Positions 1-6,166 of a DNA stretch of 64,000 nt are shown in pieces. How positions within the stretch are numbered: the first letter of the stretch is position 1; every line of letters starts with the position of its first letter. A model generated the notes under the pieces. That model ran no database searches. It saw only the letters and a program-made list of their open reading frames with translations, and was not told the origin of the DNA. Origin of the DNA: Microbispora sp. H13382 (GTDB lineage: Bacteria > Actinomycetota > Actinomycetes > Streptosporangiales > Streptosporangiaceae); NCBI RefSeq assembly GCF_014161445.1, contig NZ_JABBXA010000003.1, forward strand, positions 248,001 through 312,000. The letters are read 5' to 3'. The translations under genes were made by a program, and so were the position numbers.

Positions 1-102
1 GCTGGCCGGTCTTGGCGAGACAGGGGTCGCCGCGACGCTCGATCCGAGACCGGGGGAGTGTTGTGTGGCCTTCACGCCCTCTAAAAACAACGAAGATTGA
101 CA

Positions 103-108
103 TAGACT
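103..108 (+). promoter_or_regulatory. candidate -10 of a leaderless promoter (DUF3291 gene)
   Basis: TAGACT lies 6 bases before the ATG at 115, the spacing expected when the mRNA begins at the start codon. No Shine-Dalgarno sequence is present. No clear -35 hexamer is visible. The call rests on position and on the same arrangement at several other genes of this window. Confidence 0.45.
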
Positions 109-114
109 CGGGGT

Positions 115-591
115 ATGCATCTCGCCCAGTTCAACGTCGCCCATCTCCGCGCGCCACTCGACTCCCCGGCGCTGGCGGACTTCGTCGCCGCACTGGAACC
201 GATCAACGCGTTGTCCGACGCCGCCCCCGGCTTCGTCTGGCGCATGAAGGGGGGCGAGGACCCCACGGACACCATCCAGCACGAGTACGGCGACCTTCTG
301 CTGGTCAACTTCTCGGTCTGGGAGTCACGCGAGGCGCTGTGGAACTTCGTCTACCGCAGCGCCCACCTGGACGTCATGCGCCGCCGCCGCGAGTGGTTCC
401 ACCGGGCGGCCGAGTCGTACACGGTGATGTGGTGGGTGCCGGGGGGCTACCGGCCGTCGCTCGACGAGGCCATGGCGCGCCTGGAACTGCTCCGGGCGCA
501 GGGACCGGGCCCGGAGGCGTTCACGTTCAAGGACTTCTACGAGAGCAGCGACGCCGCGCACCTCCCGGCGGCGGCGGAGGTCAGGAAGTAG
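115..591 (+). CDS. DUF3291 domain-containing protein
   Basis: This 158-residue soluble protein matches the DUF3291 family over its whole length: an N-terminal LAQFNVA strand, a central VNFSVWES segment and a Trp-rich MWWVPGG segment near residue 108. The fold is probably a dimeric alpha/beta-barrel like that of small monooxygenases, which is inference; no catalytic residue can be named. The ATG at 115 has no Shine-Dalgarno sequence but sits 6 bases after a TAGACT hexamer. Its 3' end overlaps the convergent DUF3866 gene by 55 bp, so the last residues of both proteins share DNA. The function is unknown. Confidence 0.85.
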   Translation: MHLAQFNVAHLRAPLDSPALADFVAALEPINALSDAAPGFVWRMKGGEDPTDTIQHEYGDLLLVNFSVWESREALWNFVYRSAHLDVMRRRREWFHRAAESYTVMWWVPGGYRPSLDEAMARLELLRAQGPGPEAFTFKDFYESSDAAHLPAAAEVRK

Positions 592-1604
592 GCCAGGTCC
601 TCCTCCAGACCGCGGCCCATGGTGGACAGCCGCACGGGTGACGCCTTCAGCGCGTCGTGCAGGCCGTCAACCGGCACGGTCACGATCTCGTGCCGCGTGG
701 CCAGGGCCGCGGCCTGCTCGCGCACAGCCGCCCCGAACGCGCCGGGCAGATCCGGCACGACGACCCGGGCCGGGGCCAGCGCGACCCGGCCGTACGCGGT
801 GAGCGAGTGGTGCGACACCCCGACGTGCCGCTCGCGCCGGTCGCCCTCGCTGACCCGCAGCGCGGCCACGGGCCGCCCGCCCAGCACGGCGGCGGCGTTG
901 ACCGCCTCGCCCGCGGCGACGCCGGAGAACCCCCAGCGGGTGCCGGTGCCGAGGTTGCCCGGCCCCTGCGCGACCACGGCGACGTCGGCGCCGAGCACGT
1001 GACGGGCGGCCAGCAGGCCGGTGTGCAGCGTGACCGCCTCGACGTCCCCGCCGAAGGACTGGCCGGTCGTCACCACCCCGCACAGCCAGTCGCGCTCGCG
1101 CAGGGTCGCGCACGACATCGAGAACCAGGCCGGCAGCGCCCCGCCGTCCTGCATCACGTACGCCACCCTGGTGCCCGGGGAGTCCGCGTACAGGCCGCAC
1201 AGGATCGCGGGCAGGGCGGAGTGCAGATCCGCGACGACCACGGGCATCCCGCCGACCGAGTCCGCCTCCCGCAACGCCTCGTGGTGCGGGGACCCCTGCT
1301 CGTCCGCGCCGAGCACGGTGGCCTGCAACGGGGTGTAGCGTGCTTTCACCAGGTGGCCGGGGCCGGACGGATCTTGCGGTAAACGGTCCGGGACGGCGAC
1401 CACCATGGCGTACCCTCCCGTACCGAGACCCATGGCGAGGGCGGTCGTGTTGAGCAGCACGGTGTCGCCCACTTCAGGGCGTCCCACCAGCGGGGGATAG
1501 GCGAGCGCCCGGCACTCGCCCTCGGCGACGGCGACGTCGAGTTCCACCGCCCCCGGCCACTCGCGCCGGACCCGCACCACCTCGCCCTTACGCCATCTGA
1601 TCAC
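537..1604 (-). CDS. DUF3866 family protein
   Basis: A 355-residue soluble protein of the actinobacterial DUF3866 family. It starts VIRWRKGEVV and has conserved segments such as LNTTALAMGLGTGGYAMVV near residues 50-70, VAYVMQDGGALP, and VAQGPGNLGTGTRWGF in the middle. These glycine-rich turns recur in the family, but no reaction is established. The GTG at 1604 was chosen because a TACCCT hexamer (minus strand) stands 7 bases before it and the family begins here; the reading frame is open much further upstream but carries no family sequence. The gene is divergent from pafB with only 39 bp between them. Confidence 0.85.
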   Translation of the reverse strand: MIRWRKGEVVRVRREWPGAVELDVAVAEGECRALAYPPLVGRPEVGDTVLLNTTALAMGLGTGGYAMVVAVPDRLPQDPSGPGHLVKARYTPLQATVLGADEQGSPHHEALREADSVGGMPVVVADLHSALPAILCGLYADSPGTRVAYVMQDGGALPAWFSMSCATLRERDWLCGVVTTGQSFGGDVEAVTLHTGLLAARHVLGADVAVVAQGPGNLGTGTRWGFSGVAAGEAVNAAAVLGGRPVAALRVSEGDRRERHVGVSHHSLTAYGRVALAPARVVVPDLPGAFGAAVREQAAALATRHEIVTVPVDGLHDALKASPVRLSTMGRGLEEDLAYFLTSAAAGRCAASLLS

Positions 1605-1611
1605 GCCGAAA

Positions 1612-1617
1612 AGGGTA
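1612..1617 (-). promoter_or_regulatory. candidate -10 of a leaderless promoter (DUF3866 gene)
   Basis: TACCCT on the minus strand ends 7 bases before the GTG at 1604. It lies in the 39-bp gap to pafB. On the plus strand the same gap holds TAGCGT at 1616-1621, a possible -10 for pafB, so the promoters would be back to back and nearly overlapping. Confidence 0.4.
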
Positions 1618-1643
1618 GCGTTCTCGACTGGAAGGGAGGCCCG

Positions 1644-2585
1644 ATGTCGCGGCGGAAGACCGAGCGGCTGCTCAATCTGGTTATCTGCCTGCTCGCGACG
1701 CGGCGGCCGTTGAGCGCGGAGCAGATCCGGCAGGCCGTGCCCGGGTACGACCCGGACAACGACGAGGCCTTCCAGCGCATGTTCGAGCGCGACAAGAACG
1801 AGCTGCGTGAGATCGGCATCCCCATCGAGGTCCACAAGGACCCCTGGGAGGACGACCCCGGCTACCGGATCGTGCGCGAGGCCTACGAGCTGCCCGAGAT
1901 CACCCTGGAGCCGGACGAGGCCGCCGTCATCGGCCTGGCCGCGCAGGTGTGGCAGCGGGCGAGCCTCGCGGAGGCGGCCGGCGGGGCGCTGCTGAAGCTG
2001 ACCGCGGGAGGCGTGCACGCCGACCTCGCGGAAAGCCCCCTGGAGCTGCGGGTGGACACCCGCGACCCCGCGTTCCCCGCGCTGTGGGAGGCGGTGCGGG
2101 ACCGGCGCGTGGTCGCCTTCGACTACCGCTCGGCCGGCAGCGAGTCGGTGCTGCGGCGGACCGTCGAGCCGTGGGGGGTCGTCAGCCGGCGCGGCCGGTG
2201 GTACCTGGCCGGGCACGACCGCGACCGCGGCGCCGCCCGGGTCTTCCGGCTCAGCCGGATCACCGGGGCCGTGTCCACACTCGGGCGGCCGGGGGCGTTC
2301 ACCGTGCCCGAGGGGCTGGACCTGCGCGCGATGGTGGGCTATCAGGAGCTGCCGAACGAGCGGGTCGCCCTGGTGCGCGTGCGCAAGGGCACCTGCCTCG
2401 GCCTCCGGCACGCCGCCCAGGCCGTACGGACGGGCGAGGGCGAGTGGGACGAGGCCGAGGTGACCTTCGCCGACCCCGAACGACTGGCCGGGTGGCTCGC
2501 CAGCCTCGGCCCCGACGCCGTCGTGGTGGACCCGCCGGACGCGCGTGAGGCCGTGATCCGCCGTCTGAAGGGGGCGTTGCAGTGA
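1644..2585 (+). CDS. pafB: PafB, WYL-domain transcriptional regulator
   Basis: One half of the PafBC heterodimer, which in mycobacteria activates the LexA/RecA-independent DNA-damage response and uses its WYL domains to sense single-stranded DNA. The 313 residues show an N-terminal winged-helix region (SRRKTERLLNLVICLLA, residues 2-18), a linker with the FERDKNELREIGIPIEV block typical of PafB, and a WYL domain around residues 150-230 (WGVVSRRGRWYLAG, RVFRLSRI). The start has a GGGAGG Shine-Dalgarno sequence 5 bases upstream. The stop overlaps the pafC start by 4 bases (GTGA), so the two are translationally coupled. Proteasome genes usually found nearby are not in this window. Confidence 0.93.
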   Translation: MSRRKTERLLNLVICLLATRRPLSAEQIRQAVPGYDPDNDEAFQRMFERDKNELREIGIPIEVHKDPWEDDPGYRIVREAYELPEITLEPDEAAVIGLAAQVWQRASLAEAAGGALLKLTAGGVHADLAESPLELRVDTRDPAFPALWEAVRDRRVVAFDYRSAGSESVLRRTVEPWGVVSRRGRWYLAGHDRDRGAARVFRLSRITGAVSTLGRPGAFTVPEGLDLRAMVGYQELPNERVALVRVRKGTCLGLRHAAQAVRTGEGEWDEAEVTFADPERLAGWLASLGPDAVVVDPPDAREAVIRRLKGALQ

Positions 2586-3535
2586 GCTCGGACCGGCTGC
2601 CGCGGCTGCTCGCGCTGGTGCCGTACCTCATGTCGCACCCGGGCGCGCAGGTGCCCGAGGTCGCGCGGCTGTTCGGCCTGTCGGAGAAGCAGCTCGTCGA
2701 CGACCTCCAGCTCGTCTGGATGTGCGGGCTTCCCGGGCACACCCCCGGTGACCTCATCGACGTCTCCTGGGACGGCGGCGAGATCCTCATCGACAACGCC
2801 GAGGCGATCGCCCGGCCGCTCAAGCTCGGCGTGGACGAGGCGAGCGCGCTGCTGGTCGCGCTGCGCATGCTCGACGAGCTGCCCGAGTTCCAGGGCCGCG
2901 ACGTGCTCGGCCGGGTCATCGCGAAGCTGGAGCAGGCGGCGGGCGAGGGCGCGGCCACCGTGAGCAGCCAGGTCCAGGTGGAGATCGGCGCGGCCCCGGA
3001 CGCCCACGCCGTGATCACCGACGCCGCCCGGAGGGGCCGCAGGCTGTCGCTGCGCTACTACGTCCCGGGGCGCGACGAGATCACCCCCAGGGAGGTCGAT
3101 CCGCTGCGGGTCGTGCTGGTGGACGGCCGGCACTACCTGGAGGGCTGGTGCTACCGCGCGGAGGCGATGCGGATGTTCCGCGTCGACCGGATCCTGGACG
3201 TCGAGGTCCTCGACGTGCCCGTGGACCCTCCCGCCGGGGCCGAGCCGATGGACGTGGCCCAGGGCGTGTTCCGGCCGTCGGACAGCGACGAACTGGTGGA
3301 GCTGGAGCTGACCCCGGCGGGCCGCTGGGTGGCCGAGTACTACCCCTGCGAGGAGGTCGCCGAGCTGGGCGAGGGGCGCCTGCGCGTCTCGCTGCGGGCC
3401 CGCGACCAGTCCTGGCTGGTGCGGCTCGCGCTCCGGCTGGGCGACAGCGGCCGCGTGCTGTCCCCGTCGTCGCTCGCCGAGCGGGTGACGGCCACCGCCA
3501 GGCAGGCGCTGGCCAACTACGAGACCGCCGTCTGA
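2582..3535 (+). CDS. pafC: PafC, WYL-domain transcriptional regulator
   Basis: Partner of PafB in the DNA-damage regulator. At 317 residues it has the expected layout: an N-terminal helix-turn-helix (VPYLMSHPGAQVPEVARLFG, near residues 13-32), a middle helical region, and a WYL domain around residues 140-210 in which RYYVPGRDEITPREVDP and EGWCYRAEAMRMFRVDRI are the recognisable strands. A C-terminal extension with LAERVTATARQALANY closes the protein. It begins at a GTG inside the end of pafB, so both are almost certainly made together in equal amounts. Confidence 0.92.
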   Translation: MSSDRLPRLLALVPYLMSHPGAQVPEVARLFGLSEKQLVDDLQLVWMCGLPGHTPGDLIDVSWDGGEILIDNAEAIARPLKLGVDEASALLVALRMLDELPEFQGRDVLGRVIAKLEQAAGEGAATVSSQVQVEIGAAPDAHAVITDAARRGRRLSLRYYVPGRDEITPREVDPLRVVLVDGRHYLEGWCYRAEAMRMFRVDRILDVEVLDVPVDPPAGAEPMDVAQGVFRPSDSDELVELELTPAGRWVAEYYPCEEVAELGEGRLRVSLRARDQSWLVRLALRLGDSGRVLSPSSLAERVTATARQALANYETAV

Positions 3536-3623
3536 CGGGCGAGGGCTCTGCCGTACTCGCCGCTGCCCGCCGGGCCGGGGCCGTGGATTGAGCGCGCCGC
3601 AATCACCTCGCCGTCGTGGCCGT

Positions 3624-3629
3624 TAGCAT
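3624..3629 (+). promoter_or_regulatory. candidate -10 of a leaderless promoter (small membrane protein)
   Basis: TAGCAT ends 7 bases before the ATG at 3637. There is no Shine-Dalgarno sequence, so this arrangement also decides the start: the in-frame ATG at 3628 would lie inside the hexamer. Confidence 0.45.
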
Positions 3630-3636
3630 GGCCGGT

Positions 3637-3780
3637 ATGACCTGGATCTTCGTCGCGCCGGTGGTGGCCGTGGCCGGGCTCGCCGTCCTCGCATGGCCGG
3701 CGGCCCGGGTTCTCACCGCGGCGCGGGAGCTGCGCGCCGAGGTCGACCGCGCCAAGGGGCGGCTCGAAATGTCCGAATAG
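3637..3780 (+). CDS. small single-pass membrane protein between pafC and tatA
   Basis: A 47-residue protein. After a start MTWIF it has one hydrophobic helix of about 22 residues (VAPVVAVAGLAVLAWPAARV) and a short charged helix with AARELRAEVDRAKGRLEM, a likely amphipathic or coiled-coil tail in the cytoplasm. This layout recalls a shortened TatA/TatB, but the FG-hinge motif is missing, so I do not call it a Tat component. It lies 101 bp after pafC and 115 bp before tatA. Start chosen from the TAGCAT hexamer 7 bases upstream; no ribosome-binding site is seen. Confidence 0.7.
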   Translation: MTWIFVAPVVAVAGLAVLAWPAARVLTAARELRAEVDRAKGRLEMSE

Positions 3781-3895
3781 CGGGATTTTGCCCGGGATTG
3801 ATGTGATTTTGAAGCCCCGAGACAGGTGAACTTAGGCGTGTGGTGCGCGTACGATCGAGGAGTAGTACCCACGGCCCTCGCGGTAAGGACACGAC

Positions 3896-4219
3896 ATGCC
3901 CAACCTCGGACCCATGGAATGGATTCTGATCCTCCTGGTTCTGATCCTTCTTTTCGGCGCCAAGAAGCTTCCGGACACCGCGAAGGCCCTGGGGCAGTCG
4001 CTGCGCATGTTCAAGAAGGAAACCAGCAAGATGAGCGAGGAGGACGAGGCGCGGCAGACGGTCAAGGCGCAGGCCGAGCCCGTCGCCCCGCCGGCGGCGC
4101 AGATCCCGCCGACCACCCCGTCCGTCGAGGAGCGGCTGCGTCTGCTCGAGGAGGAGAACCGGAAGCTGCGTGAGAGCCAGCAGCCGGTGAGCTCGCAGAA
4201 CGAGCAGCGCTCCAACTAG
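3896..4219 (+). CDS. tatA: TatA, twin-arginine translocase subunit
   Basis: The pore-forming subunit of the Tat pathway, which exports folded proteins across the membrane. The 107-residue protein has the classic order: a short periplasmic N-terminus (PNLGPMEW), one transmembrane helix (residues 8-21), the hinge FGAKKLPD, an amphipathic helix (TAKALGQSLRMFKKET) and a charged C-terminal tail ending in a probable coiled coil (EERLRLLEEENRKLRESQ). The Shine-Dalgarno AAGGA lies 6 bases before the ATG. It is followed 44 bp downstream by tatC. No TatB gene is present in the window. Confidence 0.95.
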   Translation: MPNLGPMEWILILLVLILLFGAKKLPDTAKALGQSLRMFKKETSKMSEEDEARQTVKAQAEPVAPPAAQIPPTTPSVEERLRLLEEENRKLRESQQPVSSQNEQRSN

Positions 4220-4263
4220 GGCGCCCCGCCGTCTCACACCCCACTGATCTCAGGACGAGCTAG

Positions 4264-5142
4264 ATGGCCCTGTTGAAACGGTCGACTCCCGCGACGCCGC
4301 CCGTCACGCCGGAGGACGGGCGGATGACGCTCATGGAGCACATCCGCGAGCTGCGCAACCGGCTGCTCAAGGCCATTCTGGCGGTGGTCGTAGGGACCGC
4401 CGTCGGGTTCGTCTACTTCGAGCCCATCTGGAACTTCCTGAAGCAGCCGTACTGCCGGCTGCCCCAGGCCCACCAGCTCAACAAGGACCAGTGCACGCTC
4501 GTCGTGAACGGAGTCTTCGACTCCTTCTTCGTGAACCTCAAGGTCGCCGTGATCTTCGGCGTGGTGGTCTCGGCCATCTTCTGGATCTACCAGATCTGGG
4601 CGTTCGTGACGCCGGGCCTGTACCAGAACGAGCGCCGCTACACGTTCGCGTTCCTCGGCCTGTCCGTCCCGCTGTTCGCCGCCGGCTCGGCCCTGGCCTA
4701 CGTCACGATGGACAAGGGCCTGTCGCTGCTGCTGAGCTTCGCCCCCGAGGGCACGCTGACGCTGGTGAGCATCAACGAGTACCTCAGCTTCGCGCTCGCG
4801 ATGCTGATCATCTTCGGTGTCTCCTTCCTGATGCCGTTGCTGCTCGTGTTCCTCAACGTCATCGGCGTGCTCAAGTACAAGACGGTCGCCAAGCACACGC
4901 GCATGGTCGTGTTCCTGATGTTCGTCTTCGCGGCCGTCGCCACGCCGAGCCAGGACCCCGTCAGCATGCTGGCCCTGGCGATCCCGATGGTCGGCCTGTT
5001 CTTCGTCGCGATGGCGTTCATGTACTTCCACGACAAGAAGCGCGACATCGCCGACGCGGAGCACGCGCGGGCCATCGAGGAGGAGCTCGACGGGCCGTCT
5101 GCCGCGGAGGGCACGGCGGACTCGGTCGAGGCCAGGGACTGA
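4264..5142 (+). CDS. tatC: TatC, twin-arginine translocase receptor subunit
   Basis: TatC binds twin-arginine signal peptides and recruits TatA. The 292-residue protein shows the N-terminal cytoplasmic motif LMEHIRELRNRL (residues 22-33), six predicted transmembrane helices, the conserved FVTPGLYQNER loop near residue 115 and the YLSFALAML segment. A long acidic C-terminal tail (about residues 260-292, many Glu and Asp) extends beyond the conserved core, as in other actinobacteria. It forms an operon with tatA. Confidence 0.95.
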   Translation: MALLKRSTPATPPVTPEDGRMTLMEHIRELRNRLLKAILAVVVGTAVGFVYFEPIWNFLKQPYCRLPQAHQLNKDQCTLVVNGVFDSFFVNLKVAVIFGVVVSAIFWIYQIWAFVTPGLYQNERRYTFAFLGLSVPLFAAGSALAYVTMDKGLSLLLSFAPEGTLTLVSINEYLSFALAMLIIFGVSFLMPLLLVFLNVIGVLKYKTVAKHTRMVVFLMFVFAAVATPSQDPVSMLALAIPMVGLFFVAMAFMYFHDKKRDIADAEHARAIEEELDGPSAAEGTADSVEARD

Positions 5143-5178
5143 CAGAACATCCCTCTGGTGTCGCCGGCCGGGTGGCGG

Positions 5179-5184
5179 TAGGTT
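5179..5184 (+). promoter_or_regulatory. candidate -10 of a leaderless promoter (lipid kinase gene)
   Basis: TAGGTT ends 6 bases before the ATG at 5191, in the 48-bp gap after tatC. No ribosome-binding site is visible. The gene may thus be transcribed separately as well as by read-through from tatC. Confidence 0.45.
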
Positions 5185-5190
5185 CCGCTC

Positions 5191-6099
5191 ATGGCCGATG
5201 AGATCGTCGTCCTGGTCAATCCCGCCGCCCGCGGCGGTCGTACGCTGCGCCTGCTCGACCCGGTGCTGCGGCGGCTGCGGGCGGGCGGCCGCCCGGTGTC
5301 GGTGATCGTCGGCACCTCGGCCGCCGACGCGCTCGCCCGGGCCCGCACGGCCGCCGCCGACGGGCCGGCCGCGCTCGTCGCCTTCGGCGGTGACGGCCTG
5401 GTCCATCTGGCCGTGCAGGCCGTGGCGGGGACGACCGTGCCGCTCGGGATCGTGCCCGCGGGGACCGGCAACGACATCGCCGACGCCCTCGGCATCCCTC
5501 GCAAGGATCCGCTCGCCGCCGCGGACATCGTGACGGCGGGTGCCTGCCGGACGATCGACGCCGCGAGGCTGGGCACGGGCGAGTGGTTCGCCGGCGTCCT
5601 CGCCTGCGGGTTCGACTCCCGGGTCAACGAGCGGGCCAACGCCATGACCCGGCCGCCCGGAATGGCGAAATACCTGGTCGCGCTCGTGCGCGAGTTGCGG
5701 TCGTTCACGCCGATCCCGTTCCGGATCACTCTCGACGGGGAGGCCGCCGAGCACGAGGCGATGCTGGTGGCCGTGGCCAACACCCGCTCGTACGGCGCCG
5801 GGATGCGCGTATGCCCGGACGCCCGGCCCGACGACGGCCTGCTCGACGTGCTCGTGCTGGGCGCGGTGCCCAAGGGCGAGTTCCTGCGCACGTTCCCGCG
5901 CGTCTACCGGGGCAGCCACACCGCTCACCCCGCCGTGACCCTGCGACGGGCCCGGCGGGTCGAGATCGAGGCCCTGCACGGGGATGGGGCCGGGGACGTG
6001 GTCGCGTACGCCGACGGCGAGCGGGCCGGGCCGGCCCCGCTGACCTGTGTCGTCGAGCCGGGCGCGCTGCGAGTCCTGGTTCCGGGATCCACGGCGTGA
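5191..6099 (+). CDS. diacylglycerol kinase family lipid kinase (YegS/DagK type)
   Basis: A 302-residue soluble lipid kinase that transfers phosphate from ATP to diacylglycerol or a related lipid at the inner face of the membrane. The catalytic N-terminal domain begins IVVLVNPAARGG (nucleotide-binding loop) and contains the signature FGGDGLVHLA near residue 68 and PAGTGNDIADALG near residue 89. The C-terminal beta-sandwich domain includes VAVANTRSYGAGMRVCPDA and DDGLLDVLVL, both hallmarks of the family. Exact lipid substrate cannot be read from the sequence. Confidence 0.9.
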   Translation: MADEIVVLVNPAARGGRTLRLLDPVLRRLRAGGRPVSVIVGTSAADALARARTAAADGPAALVAFGGDGLVHLAVQAVAGTTVPLGIVPAGTGNDIADALGIPRKDPLAAADIVTAGACRTIDAARLGTGEWFAGVLACGFDSRVNERANAMTRPPGMAKYLVALVRELRSFTPIPFRITLDGEAAEHEAMLVAVANTRSYGAGMRVCPDARPDDGLLDVLVLGAVPKGEFLRTFPRVYRGSHTAHPAVTLRRARRVEIEALHGDGAGDVVAYADGERAGPAPLTCVVEPGALRVLVPGSTA

Positions 6100-6153
6100 G
6101 GCGGCCCGCGTAAAAGGATCACCGATGGCGGACACCCGGAATCCCGTTATCGG

Positions 6154-6159
6154 TAGGGT
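6154..6159 (+). promoter_or_regulatory. candidate -10 of a leaderless promoter (helY)
   Basis: TAGGGT ends 7 bases before the ATG at 6167. An alternative start at 6125 has an AAAGGA ribosome-binding site 7 bases upstream, so this site bears on which start is used. Confidence 0.35.
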
Positions 6160-6166
6160 TGACGGT

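Noticed and set aside
4234-6135. 633-codon open frame antisense to tatC and the lipid kinase
   Set aside because: No recognisable domain, and both plus-strand genes are certain.
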